From NCBI GenBank assembly GCA_963828625.1, contig CAWHEX010000011.1, forward strand, positions 1 through 64,000: 64,000 nt of DNA. The letters are read 5' to 3'. Shown here piece by piece: positions 19,293 to 27,883 of this stretch. The first letter of the stretch is position 1. The number at the start of each line of letters is the position of its first letter. The position numbers and the translations under genes were made by a program. The stretch comes from PALSA-894 sp963828625. GTDB taxonomy: Bacteria; Pseudomonadota; Alphaproteobacteria; Rhizobiales; Xanthobacteraceae. The notes under the pieces were generated by a model. It had not been told where the DNA came from and searched no databases. It worked only from the letters and a program-made list of their open reading frames with translations.

Positions 19293-20374
19293 TCCCACCG
19301 CGACGAGCTTCCCGACGGCTCCCCCGTCTGGATTATCGGTGGCTATGAGGCTGTAACGAATCTCCTTGCTGATCATCGCATGTCGGCCGCCAAAACAGAC
19401 TCTACTACCAATTTTCGCGGCCAGAACCTACCCAGAGCCTTGGACATGAACCTGCTGAACATCGACGGTGAACAGCACCGGCGAGTGCGGAGACTCGCGA
19501 CTACGGCCTTCGCTCCCGAGCATCACGCTGCGCACAAGCGCGTCGCAGGCGATGCAGCGAAGAGACTCATTGCCGGTCTGCCGGCTTCCGGTGAGCTGGA
19601 TTTGATGAGCGGGTTGTGCGAGCCCTTGCCGCCGCGTGTGATCGGAACTCTGCTCGGGCTTCCTGTGAACAAGCTGGACCGGTTCCAAACCGCGGCCCGC
19701 CCCATGTTTGCGATCGACACATCCGAGGAGGGCTACGCGATTCAGGGGGCGCTCGGGGCCATGCTGATGCTGGTCGCCGGTGCCATCAACGACAAGCGAC
19801 AGCATCCGGGAGATGACATGCTCTCGAGATGGATCGCTGCCCGGGACGGTGAGGACTGCTTGAGTGAGGAGGAACTGATCTCCCTCGCCTTTGCGACGAT
19901 CATAGGGGATTCGAGAACGTCACCGCTTTGACCGCGCTCGTCATTGACGAAGCCGTACGATTTCGCAGCACGGAGACGCGTTTGGCGGTAGATTCCGCCG
20001 ACTCCGGATCTCTACCAAAGCTCGTGCGCGAGATCATCAGTGACGTCGCCCCAGTGAACTATGCTCTGCGCCGATTTCCTCTTGAAGACATCGCGGTCAA
20101 TGGAATCACCATCCCCCGAGGTGAGACCGTAATTCTATCGCTGCGTTCGGCGAATACCGACCCAGCGCGAGGTGTACGGCCCGATCTGGCCTTCGGTCGG
20201 GGCCGACATTTTTGCATCGGCGCCTCGCTCGCTGAGACGGAGGCCATCGAAGCGATGCGCCACGTCTTTCTTCGTTGGCCACGACTGCGTCCGACGAAGG
20301 AGCGATCGGAGCTCGCCCTGCGGCACTCGTGGCTCACTTATTCGCTTGCTGAACTCAGCGTATACGCCGATTGA
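19293..20374 (+). pseudogene. Cytochrome P450 remnant: 5' truncated, frameshifted, internally eroded
   Basis: P450-like sequence begins at once after a TGA (DELPDGSPVWIIGGYEAV) with no start codon ahead, so the first 30-40 residues are missing. DGEQHRRVRRL (C-helix) is present. In the I-helix the frame breaks in a G-run near 19908; one more G would restore IIGGFENVTAL. After the break the ExxR of the K-helix is absent (REIIS), the meander is shortened, and the heme ligand loop FGRGRHFCIGASLA remains. Even with the frameshift corrected, the missing ExxR argues against activity. Confidence 0.8.
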
Positions 20375-20459
20375 CCACTTGCCATTGCACGCTAGAACAA
20401 TAGGCCTGTGTAGTCTCCTCGAATGACATTGGATTCGATCGCATTCAGGGGGCCACCTG

Positions 20460-21551
20460 TTGTCTACGTCGGGATGGGTGCTTGTCGAGACCCTGCAGAC
20501 GAACCGTTTGACTGTCATCGAAAAGGATCGAAAGCCCAGCGGTCGAACCTCATTCGCTGGAATCCTCCGAGAGGTCAAGGACATCGGAGGGAACCGGCCT
20601 TCTAAGCAAGCTGCAGCGTGGATCGACGATCGCATCACGGAGATGCGGCAAGATTTAGTTCCCCTCGATAAGCCTGTCACGCTGGACAACGGCCGTGTTG
20701 TGCGCGTGATTGGAAGGCCAGTTGTCGGTCCCGGCGATGCACTTCACGCTGTCCACCTGTGGGTGGGGGTCGGAGCGGATACAGCACCGACGGACAAACC
20801 GTCGGCCGCCATCGGATTCACGTGGAATTCCGACCGACGGCTAGTCGATCTTACAGAGACAGCCGCTGGCGCGTTTGGACGACCCGAATGGGCCACTGCC
20901 GGCCGCGGCCTCACCGCCCCGGAAGCCCTCAGATTCGTCAGGGTTTCGGACGGCCTGTCTCTCATACGCACGATCCTCACTCGTGAGCCAGGCAAATCGT
21001 GGGTGGGGCTGGCGACCGTATTCACGCCATTGGGCCAGAGTGCCGCCCAACTGGTTGTGGGATCGGACGAATCTCCCGATGGCCGCGCAGTGTGGCGCGG
21101 TGTCCTACACGATGTCTCCGCGACCACTACCCCTCCGGCCCAGAGTCTCGAGTCAAGTGCGTTGGCCGCCCTGCGGCACGTATCGCAGAGTCACATCGTT
21201 CTGCTGGACATTGGCAAGATGCGACTGATCGACTGGATCACCGATCCGATCCCACAGATCCAGTGGAAGGGCATGGTCGACAACAGGGACACACCCCATC
21301 CAGACGACGTCCAACGCATCTTCGACACCGCAGGGCAAGTCTTCGGCGGCCACACCCCGCGCGGTGAGGTGAAAGGAATTCGACTACGCCGGTTCGGTGG
21401 CGGCTGGACCGTTGTCGACGCTTCCGGAGGAGTGTTGCCCACGGCAGGAGAGGGTCCTCTGCTGGCATTGGTTCAGTTCGACGTCACCGGCACGTCCAAT
21501 GAACCTGACCCGGTACCCCCGACCGATGACGGCCACCCAGGCCTCGAATGA
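20460..21551 (+). CDS. GAF-like domain protein of unknown function
   Basis: 363 residues, start TTG 20460 (GTG 20478 is an alternative). The opening GWVLVETLQ and layout resemble a group of actinobacterial proteins with PAS/GAF-like halves (DUF5593/DUF5628 type, from memory). An N-terminal half around a possible PAS-like fold (HLWVGVGADTAP; IGFTWNSDRRLVDLT) precedes a C-terminal half with PIPQIQWKGM and RRFGGGWTVVDASGG. No membrane helix. It stands alone between the P450 remnant and a terminator. Probably a small-molecule sensor; function unproven. Confidence 0.55.
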   Translation: MSTSGWVLVETLQTNRLTVIEKDRKPSGRTSFAGILREVKDIGGNRPSKQAAAWIDDRITEMRQDLVPLDKPVTLDNGRVVRVIGRPVVGPGDALHAVHLWVGVGADTAPTDKPSAAIGFTWNSDRRLVDLTETAAGAFGRPEWATAGRGLTAPEALRFVRVSDGLSLIRTILTREPGKSWVGLATVFTPLGQSAAQLVVGSDESPDGRAVWRGVLHDVSATTTPPAQSLESSALAALRHVSQSHIVLLDIGKMRLIDWITDPIPQIQWKGMVDNRDTPHPDDVQRIFDTAGQVFGGHTPRGEVKGIRLRRFGGGWTVVDASGGVLPTAGEGPLLALVQFDVTGTSNEPDPVPPTDDGHPGLE

Positions 21552-21606
21552 GAGGACCGTTCGTGTTGCGAGCCACCACATGAGCCTTATAGCATCCGTG
21601 TAACTC

Positions 21607-21627
21607 ACGCATCCTCGATGCGTTTTC
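21607..21627 (+). terminator. Rho-independent terminator
   Basis: ACGCATC-CTC-GATGCGT followed by TTTTCC, 55 bases after the GAF-like gene. Confidence 0.7.
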
Positions 21628-21662
21628 CCGGCACAGGTCGCTGACGGTACCGGACGAGAGTT

Positions 21663-21682
21663 GAGCGTCATTCGTGACGCTC
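21663..21682. terminator. 8-bp hairpin with TTCG loop
   Basis: GAGCGTCA-TTCG-TGACGCTC, a perfect stem with a stable tetraloop, between convergent genes. It lacks a T-run on the plus strand and may act as a backup or bidirectional terminator. The rest of 21552-21897 holds nothing else recognised. Confidence 0.5.
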
Positions 21683-21897
21683 CCTTGTCCATGCCGTTTT
21701 GAAAAAGCGAGGTGCCGATGAATTCGCCGACCTACCCACTAATTACGCTGCGAGATGCCGCGGTTGGTCGAGCGACTTCATTCTTGATGTTGCCCTCGAC
21801 CTCGCCGAGAGATGGCTGGTGGTCCCAAGTCACGTCGCGGCGAATCTCTTCCAACGCAAGCACCCACGAGTTCGCACCTGAACTGACCTACACCGGT

Positions 21898-22389
21898 CTA
21901 CGCAGGGGTCTGCGGGGGCCGGTTTCGAGCACGAACGTAGGCTGCTCGCAGGTCATCGACCGTAATGTTCAGCGCGGCAGCGATTCGTGCTGTCACACCG
22001 GGGTCCTCCGGCCAGGTCTCACCACGTTCAAGTCGTCCGAGCTTCGCGACGTTGATTCCTGCGGCATCGGCAAGCTCGAATTGAGTCAACTTGGCCAACG
22101 TCCGCCAGTCACCTGGAAATCGTTCGTCATGTGGCACCGAGACCACGGTCCCCAAATCTTCGACCTCGAGCACTCGGAGCACGGTGCGCAGCGAATCGAT
22201 TTGGGGGGTGCCACCGCCGTTTTCCCATCGCCGGAGCGTCGTCTCTCCCACGTCCGACTTGCGGGCGAGGTCGGATATGGACATACCAGCAGTCTCACGC
22301 GCAGCAGTCAACGCAGATGGCAGAAAGCCGCGCGTCACACGCCGAGTCAACTTCGACCGCCGACGTTCTTCCCTCTCATAAGCGGTCAC
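21898..22389 (-). CDS. XRE-family regulator with two helix-turn-helix domains
   Basis: 163 residues from GTG 22389 (GCGAGG just upstream; ATG 22419 is possible). Residues about 27-80 form a first HTH (MSISDLARKSDVGETTLRRWENG) and about 95-150 a second (LTQFELADAAGINVAKLGRLERG). Both are of Cro/C1 type. Duplicated XRE domains occur in plasmid and phage control proteins. It is transcribed away from the WhiB-like operon, and repeats in its promoter suggest autoregulation and control of that operon. Confidence 0.8.
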   Translation of the reverse strand: MTAYEREERRRSKLTRRVTRGFLPSALTAARETAGMSISDLARKSDVGETTLRRWENGGGTPQIDSLRTVLRVLEVEDLGTVVSVPHDERFPGDWRTLAKLTQFELADAAGINVAKLGRLERGETWPEDPGVTARIAAALNITVDDLRAAYVRARNRPPQTPA

Positions 22390-22409
22390 GATGCCTCGCT
22401 TCTGTTGAC

Positions 22410-22441
22410 ATCCGCACATACGGCGGATTTAAATGGCGGAT
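22410..22441. promoter_or_regulatory. Candidate operator for the XRE regulator
   Basis: GGCGGAT occurs twice 13 bases apart (22422-22428 and 22435-22441), and the inverted half ATCCGC lies at 22410-22415, giving an inverted plus a direct repeat. It sits immediately upstream of GTG 22389. Confidence 0.5.
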
Positions 22442-22518
22442 ATAGATTATGGTGTACATGCATCCTCCCACGATCCAGCACCGACTCAGAACGGACGCCA
22501 TGACCTAACAGAGGGAAA

Positions 22519-22572
22519 CCCCCGCCCGGTTGCAGCCGGACGGGGGCCGTACCGAACAGGGTTGCAGCCCTG
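22519..22572 (+). promoter_or_regulatory. Tandem hairpin leader before the WhiB-like operon
   Basis: Two hairpins share the loop TTGCAG: stem CCCCCGCCCGG/CCGGACGGGGG (22519-22546, one mismatch) and CAGGG/CCCTG (22557-22572). They end 41 bases before the WhiB-like start. An attenuator or RNA-binding leader is possible. Confidence 0.5.
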
Positions 22573-22613
22573 ATCAGCGTGCTTCTTCAGCTAGCAGAAC
22601 TGGAGGTCTGCCA

Positions 22614-23159
22614 ATGGAAACGATAGGCGTCGTCGACGGGGGTGTCGACGAAACAGATGTGTTGGAGTGGTCGAACCATCAAATCCGAAGGTTCATCCAA
22701 GCCCACGACTCGATGTGCGCATGCCTAGCAAGTTCAGGGCGGTGCGCGATTTACCGAGCAGCGCATGAAGAAGCATTCTTCCGCCGAATCAGCACAAACC
22801 TTCCCGATCGCGTCGACGGGCCGCAGACCACCGATGAGCGACTCCCGTGCACGCGCGATGCCCGCGGATGGGACACCGACATCGCCAGCACAGGTCAACT
22901 CTTGGCCGCCATCGACGCGTGCAAGAGTTGCCCCTTCCTAGCGACCTGCGAGGAACAGGCGCAGGAAGGCCCGGCACGATCGATGGTGTGGGCCGCGGTG
23001 GCTTACGACCGCGACGGCGAGCCGATCGGAATCTCCGGGCTGTCCGCGTGGGTGCGAACGCGGGACGGCATCCGGCTGCGCGACCAGAAGCAGACGTCGC
23101 CGGTCACCGCACTACCTGTACCGCACACGATGTCGGCGCCAGCGGGGCGGGCATCTTGA
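22614..23159 (+). CDS. WhiB-like iron-sulfur protein
   Basis: 181 residues from ATG 22614 with GGAGG 7 bases ahead. The cysteine set C79-x23-C103-x2-C106-x5-C112 matches the WhiB cluster pattern CxnCxxCxxxxxC, with the typical CPFLATCEEQA and then SMVWAAVAYD where WhiB proteins have their Gly/Trp turn. Extra cysteines (CACLASSGRC, 35-44) precede it. WhiB proteins bind a 4Fe-4S cluster and control transcription via sigma factor contact. It is the first gene of a four-gene overlapping operon in the mobile region. The C-terminus lacks a long basic tail. Confidence 0.7.
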   Translation: METIGVVDGGVDETDVLEWSNHQIRRFIQAHDSMCACLASSGRCAIYRAAHEEAFFRRISTNLPDRVDGPQTTDERLPCTRDARGWDTDIASTGQLLAAIDACKSCPFLATCEEQAQEGPARSMVWAAVAYDRDGEPIGISGLSAWVRTRDGIRLRDQKQTSPVTALPVPHTMSAPAGRAS

Positions 23160-23470
23160 CGGCGCCGCAGATCTACCCCGTCCGCCTCCACGAGGCCACT
23201 AATGTCGAACTCTTGGCGTCGAATGTGGTTGGGGGTCCCAATCGGGTCACCTTCGATGTGAAGCGTGACTGCTCGCACTGCCCGCGGTTGGAGGCCTGTC
23301 GCGCGGATGTCGCGGCGGTGGTGTCCGCGGGGGACACGCCGCGTTCCATGATCTGGGCGGGTGTCGTGTGCCGGCACGACGGAACGGTGATCGCGACCGA
23401 TCGTGAGATCCGGGTGTACTGCAACCAGGTCGAAGGGCAACGAGCAGTCGAGCGGGGGTCGGCGGCATGA
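23156..23470 (+). CDS. Second, divergent WhiB-like protein
   Basis: 104 residues. TTG 23156 overlaps the previous stop (TTGA). C39-x2-C42-x5-C48 is followed by DTPRSMIWAGVVC, clearly related to the neighbour. No cysteine lies ahead of the CxxC; a possible fourth ligand is C72 downstream, so the cluster geometry differs from standard WhiB. Likely arose by duplication of the first gene and then diverged. Its stop overlaps the next ATG (ATGA). Confidence 0.6.
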   Translation: MTAPQIYPVRLHEATNVELLASNVVGGPNRVTFDVKRDCSHCPRLEACRADVAAVVSAGDTPRSMIWAGVVCRHDGTVIATDREIRVYCNQVEGQRAVERGSAA

Positions 23471-23962
23471 TCAGTCTTTCCGACCGCGTCCTGCTCATGG
23501 CGACCGGCGAGATCGAGTGCCCCGGCACCGAGGGGCCCGCTTCCCTGCGTTGGGGACTGGCTCGCTGACATGTACTCCCACCCGGTGTGGGGTCTGGTCA
23601 CCATTCCCGGCTTCTCCGTATCCGTGGGATGCGAGATCGCTATGTTGTGCCGCGATATGCCGACCGGCACGGTCAACTCCCTTGCTACCCGTTGGGATGC
23701 GGTGCACCGGCTCGGGGCGATCGGCGCCAGCCGCGCTCAGTCGGCGGCGCTCTACGCCTGGTCCGCGGTCGCCGATACCTCCGTCGATGCTCATGACTAC
23801 CTGAGTGGCCATCAGTTCAGTGGTGCGGAAGCTGTCGCTGCCGCGTTCTGGGCGCACCTCGCCGCCAAACCGGGCTCTGTTGCCGAGGCGTGCGTCGCCG
23901 CGGCCATCGAGGCATGGGATTTACGACTGCACCGTCCCTCGACGAGAGGGGCAGTCGCATGA
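23467..23962 (+). pseudogene. Hypothetical operon gene with a probable frameshift near 23565
   Basis: ATG 23467 overlaps the preceding stop. The first frame gives 33 residues ending RWGLAR-stop at about 23568. Dropping one C yields RWGLADMYSHPVWGLVTIPG and continues smoothly to 23962 (about 164 residues). Alternatively a separate 130-residue protein starts at ATG 23570. The body is helical (AAFWAHLAAKPGSVAEACVAAAIEAWDL). No family recognised. Confidence 0.5.
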
Positions 23963-24276
23963 GGGGTCTTACCGCCACCGACCGTCACGGGCGAACGTGG
24001 GACATCATCGCGATAGAGAGCGTCATCTGCGCACTCCTCGTCACCGACACCAGGACGCCGACCGTGATGTCCGCTCCGGATCTCATCGACACGCACGGCC
24101 CAATCCGCCTCGCACCGGACAGGTGTCGTCTCAGCCCGGGAGCACGCGACGCGCTCGTAGATGTCGTCGACCTCGTCGCATCGGAGCCCGAAACAGCCAC
24201 GATTGAGCAGATCCGTGAGGTCGCCGTCGCGGCGCACCTGTTGCTCGGTGTGAAGCCGGCACCGCGGTCGGCGTAA
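23959..24276 (+). CDS. Small hypothetical protein closing the WhiB-like operon
   Basis: 105 residues; ATG 23959 overlaps the previous TGA. An N-terminal beta-rich half (DRHGRTWDIIAIESV) precedes a helical C-terminal half. No motif recognised. The chain of four ATGA/TTGA overlaps shows these genes are co-translated. Confidence 0.6.
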   Translation: MRGLTATDRHGRTWDIIAIESVICALLVTDTRTPTVMSAPDLIDTHGPIRLAPDRCRLSPGARDALVDVVDLVASEPETATIEQIREVAVAAHLLLGVKPAPRSA

Positions 24277-24652
24277 CCGGTACGGCTGCGGCCAAAACCA
24301 CCCTTCCCGGTCCCCTTCAGCGGACACGCGCGAACCTCCACAGTTCGCGGTGACCGCGCTAGTGGATCGGCACCCACCCACGCCCATAGCGAGGCGATGC
24401 CCCTGACCGCGTAACCATCGCGCTACCCGATAACCCAAATTCCATAGCAGACCCTCAGAAACACGAAAACCCCCTTGGTGGGGGTGGTTTCAGATTCACG
24501 AACCGCTCCGCGGCATGTTGTTGAGGAGGACTTGCCGGTCCTCCTCAACCAAGGGGGTGAAGGCCTTGCCGAGCCGTCACATTCTCTGAGGGTGAGTGTC
24601 GGAAGTTACCCGCTTCCGACGCTCGTACTGCATTCCCCGAAGGGACTTACCT
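24277..24652. other. Intergenic region upstream of the probable replication gene
   Basis: About 375 bases without a gene. The second half carries the nested inverted repeats listed separately. The first half shows nothing beyond ordinary sequence. Confidence 0.5.
24470..24557. repeat. Nested inverted repeats, possible replication origin or control structure
   Basis: The outer arms CCCCCTTGGT (24470-24479) and ACCAAGGGGG (24548-24557) enclose a perfect 12-bp hairpin GTTGAGGAGGAC-TTGCCG-GTCCTCCTCAAC (24520-24549). The left outer arm can also pair locally (ACCCCC-TTGGT-GGGGGT, 24469-24485), so two exclusive folds exist. It lies about 100 bases before the probable Rep start. Confidence 0.75.
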
Positions 24653-25965
24653 GTGACAGGTACGTCTGATACTAACGCATGCGCTGAATCAGCACCTACA
24701 CAACCTGTTTCGCCCACCAACATCCGGTCATCCGTCCACGGCGGTACGCACATTCCGCAGTCGGCAGAAGTCGACACCTGGGAAGCCTCCGTCCACGCCG
24801 CCACCCACGCCATCAACAAACTGCACGAATACAACCGCGACACCGGGCAACGCGGCCGATCCTTCACCCTCCCCACCACACCCGGACGCGAAGCCACCAT
24901 CCCCGTATGGTCCGGCCGCACCGAATGGCTACGCCAACTCCGCCACCACATCACCCACACCACCACCGGCCAAGCCGCACTCACCGCCCACAGCATCGGC
25001 ATCGAACGCCTGATGGCCGTCGCCACAGCCCACGCCCGATTCGCGGATTCCACCACCGGCCGCGGTGTCACCGCATCCCGGCAACTCATCGCACACCACG
25101 CCGGAGTCTCACTCTCCGTCGTCAACCGCGCCCGCCGCGTTCTCAAAACCCTGAGCATGGGCGTCGAACTCGAACGTGGCCGAACCCTCCGCACCCACGA
25201 ATACCTGGCAGCCGAACTCCACCACGGCGGCCAACAACACCAAGCCGCATCCGTCTGGGCACTCAGCTCCCCGAAACACATCGTCGACGCCACTCCCCCA
25301 CCCCCACAACGCCCACCGCGTCCGCGCCGCACCCGCGCCACCCGACGTCTCGCACGCCACCGCACCCGGCCCCAACAACCCACCACCGCGGCCAGCACAA
25401 CTCATCCCCAGGCCACCGGTGCTGACACCCTATCCCCCGGTACTTACGTTCCTTCACATACTCTTTCGTTACGAAGTACTCACCAACGCGCACACGCGCG
25501 GCCCACCACATCCACCCCACAACCCCGACCACTCCACCTCCAACGAGCCGCCGCCACCCTCATCTCCCGCTCCCCCGTTCTCACCCGCGGCCATATCGGC
25601 AACATCTGCGACACCATCCAGGCCGCCGGCATCGACACCACCCGCTGGACCGGCCACGACATCGCACAGACCCTCGACCGCGACACCACGCAGAACGTGG
25701 CTGGACCTGGCCCACAGCAGACCGGATCAGCTCACCGGTCGCCCTCCTCCGCTGGCGACTGACCCACATCGACTGGACCGGCCCCTCCCCCAGCCAGCAC
25801 CGCACCGCTGCCGACGCCCGGCGCCGCCGCGAACAACACGCCCGCCGCACCGCGATCCACCATCGCAACGCCATGCAAGCAACCCCGGAGCAGCGGGAAG
25901 CCGCCCTCGCACAGATCCGCCGGACCCTGCGTCACACCACACATCGCCGAGTCGATCTCCGATGA
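24653..25965 (+). pseudogene. Probable replication-initiator-like DNA-binding protein, frameshifted
   Basis: GTG 24653 follows AAGGGA at good spacing. The conceptual protein is about 435 residues. Residues about 135-170 carry a winged-helix-like element (TASRQLIAHHAGVSLSVVNRARRVL), then a proline/arginine-rich linker. Near 25690 and 25737 the frame shifts: RTWLDLAHSRPDQLT and then RWRLTHIDWTGPSPSQH continue in other frames to a basic C-terminus with stop at 25965. The architecture and position after nested repeats resemble plasmid or integrative-element Rep proteins, but no catalytic motif is visible. The assignment is tentative. Confidence 0.5.
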
Positions 25966-26224
25966 GCCACCCAGAGGGACGTTCACCAGTTTCGCGGGTA
26001 GTCCTCCACCATCATCGAGCCGCCGCACCTCAGGTGACGGACCGAGTGTTATTGCTGTGGAACAACACCGGACGCGATCATGGGGAACATCTCGATCGAC
26101 AGTTGCGGCAGCGGACCGCTGCCGCAGTGGTGCGAGTTCTCAGAAGCTGGACGAGTCTCACGGCGTCCGCCCACCATTGGAGCGCGTCGGCGGGGTGCGG
26201 CGCAGTGTGGATACGGTGTCAGCC

Positions 26225-27229
26225 ATGACGGACTGGGTGCAGCAAGCGCAAGACCTCACCGACCAGGTGCTGCGACCCGCCGCGGCGGAGGTCGACAGGG
26301 CGGGGAAGATCCCGCCATCGCACTTCGCCGCACTACGCGACCGGGGCTTCTACGGCCTCGCCTTCGCCACCAAAGATCCCGTCCACACCCTCGCCGACGT
26401 CGGCGAAATCCTCATCAGCGGCTGCCTGGCGACCGCATTCGTCTGGGCACAACACCACGGCACCCTCCTCCGAATGATGATGTCGAGGAACAACACCCTC
26501 AAAGCCCGCTATCTCGCCGACCTGCGCAGCGGCGCCGTCACCGCCGGGGTCTCCGGCAGCGGCTACGCGAACCCGGACAACCCCGTCATCGTCGCGACCG
26601 AAACAGACGATGGATACACCATTACCGGGCAGGCACCGTTCGTGACCGGATGGGGCCTCGTCGACACTATTGGCGTCACCGCATTCGACACCCGAGCCCA
26701 GAAAACCGTCACCTTCCTCATGGACGCAACCGACGGTCGAGGTGTCCACGCGAACCGAATCTGCCTGTCCGCGGCCGACGCATCCAACACCGTCGAACTG
26801 ACCTTCAACGGATACGAAGTCCCCCACGCCTCGGTCATCCACGTCCGAAAGGCTCGTCGCGGCGGACTCAGCATCGCGGACCGCGCCATTCTCCGGATCA
26901 ACGGCTCCCTCGCCCTCGGCGTGGCACGAGCGTGCCTGACCGAAGCCGACCGCATCGGACACCCCTGCCCGCAACTGTGGGAAACACACACCACGATCCG
27001 CACAGCACTCAACAACGCGGCCACAGGCGACGGAGACATCTACAACGCCCGCGCCCAGGCCAGCCAATTCGCCGTCACCGCCGCCACCTACGTCGCCACC
27101 GCCGCGGGGAGCCGATCGGTCACACGCGGTGAGCCCACCGAGCGGTTGGTCCGGGAAGCCGCCTTCAGTGCCGTCTGCACCACCACCCCGGAAATCAAGT
27201 CCCGCATCCTGACCGCAGGAACTCCCTAG
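26225..27229 (+). CDS. Acyl-CoA dehydrogenase-like flavoprotein
   Basis: 334 residues from ATG 26225. Shorter than usual acyl-CoA dehydrogenases (about 380). N-terminal helical domain (ILRP-type start, FYGLAFA, CLATAFVWAQHHG), middle beta domain with SGSGYANPDNP and GWGLVDTIGVTAF, and C-terminal helices lacking the usual Arg/Gln flavin contacts near the end. It resembles the subgroup that includes monooxygenase-type and unusual acyl-CoA dehydrogenases. No ribosome site is evident. The ATG is preceded by GGATACGGTG about 10 bases upstream, so a leaderless transcript is possible. Substrate unknown. Confidence 0.75.
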   Translation: MTDWVQQAQDLTDQVLRPAAAEVDRAGKIPPSHFAALRDRGFYGLAFATKDPVHTLADVGEILISGCLATAFVWAQHHGTLLRMMMSRNNTLKARYLADLRSGAVTAGVSGSGYANPDNPVIVATETDDGYTITGQAPFVTGWGLVDTIGVTAFDTRAQKTVTFLMDATDGRGVHANRICLSAADASNTVELTFNGYEVPHASVIHVRKARRGGLSIADRAILRINGSLALGVARACLTEADRIGHPCPQLWETHTTIRTALNNAATGDGDIYNARAQASQFAVTAATYVATAAGSRSVTRGEPTERLVREAAFSAVCTTTPEIKSRILTAGTP

Positions 27230-27416
27230 AGGAACCGCCGGACCGAGACGCATGACGGCGATCCCAGACCCCGACTTCCCGCACCCTCAGTCCCATCGCA
27301 AGCCTCCCCGTCTCACTCCACCGGAACCGGCGATCAGGCGGACCGACCCACCCCTCTGATCAGTCAGCAGAACAGCGCCCGAACCAGAAGAATCGTCCGC
27401 CAGGTCGCCGCCCACC

Positions 27417-27722
27417 GTGATGCACGGTGCATCACCCAACCCCGCCGTGAGTCCCACCTACCCCGGGGCGACCACTTCGCGGTAAGGCGACTTGGCGAAT
27501 CTCGGCCAGTTACCCTTGCGCCCTCGAACCATGCGTGGAGCACCGCGCTCAGGGATGGTTCGAGAGCGGCTCAGCTACGCGACTCGCAGCGGAGGCAGGA
27601 GTCAGCAAACCCGGCGGGTCGTATCCCGGAATGCCAAGTCTCGACCCGACGGGATACGGCCGCACCCTCCACGTTAAACCGCCTCCGGACTGACCTCAAT
27701 GGCCAGTTGGGGGCGGCTTTTT
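27417..27722 (+). ncRNA. Candidate structured RNA ending in a terminator
   Basis: The 600-base gap after the acyl-CoA dehydrogenase-like gene has no credible ORF but several strong foldings: a 19-base palindrome (27417-27435), a perfect 10-bp stem CTCGAACCAT/ATGGTTCGAG (27523-27532/27555-27564), a 9-bp stem CGTATCCCG/CGGGATACG (27620-27628/27650-27658) and a terminator. I do not recognise a known RNA family. It could equally be a set of protein-binding sites. Confidence 0.35.
27679..27722 (+). terminator. Rho-independent terminator without an adjacent gene
   Basis: CCGCC and ACTGACC pair with GGCCAGT and GGCGG around TCAAT, followed by CTTTTT. The nearest upstream stop is 450 bases away, implying an unannotated transcript. 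Confidence 0.65.
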
Positions 27723-27829
27723 GTCGTCTAGGGGACCTTCACCGCACCCGGCGGCGTGGTCTCGAAGGGAGGACCGACGATCGTCGGCGGGATTCGGGCG
27801 GACCCCGACAACAGGAACCCGACAGCGCC

Positions 27830-27865
27830 TGTAGCTATCAGCTACACTTGTAGCAAGTAGCTACA
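27830..27865. promoter_or_regulatory. Twin 17-bp palindromic operators of the toxin-antitoxin operon
   Basis: TGTAGCT-ATC-AGCTACA (27830-27846) and TGTAGC-AAGTA-GCTACA (27849-27865), centres 19 bases apart, end 18 bases before the antitoxin start. This is the classic arrangement for antitoxin autorepression. Confidence 0.8.
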
Positions 27866-27883
27866 CCACCTGAGAGTGAAGCG

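Noticed and set aside
27555..27570. tRNA-like GGTTCGAG segment
   Set aside because: The GGTTCGA pairs in a hairpin with CTCGAACC upstream; no acceptor stem, D-arm or anticodon arm can be built.
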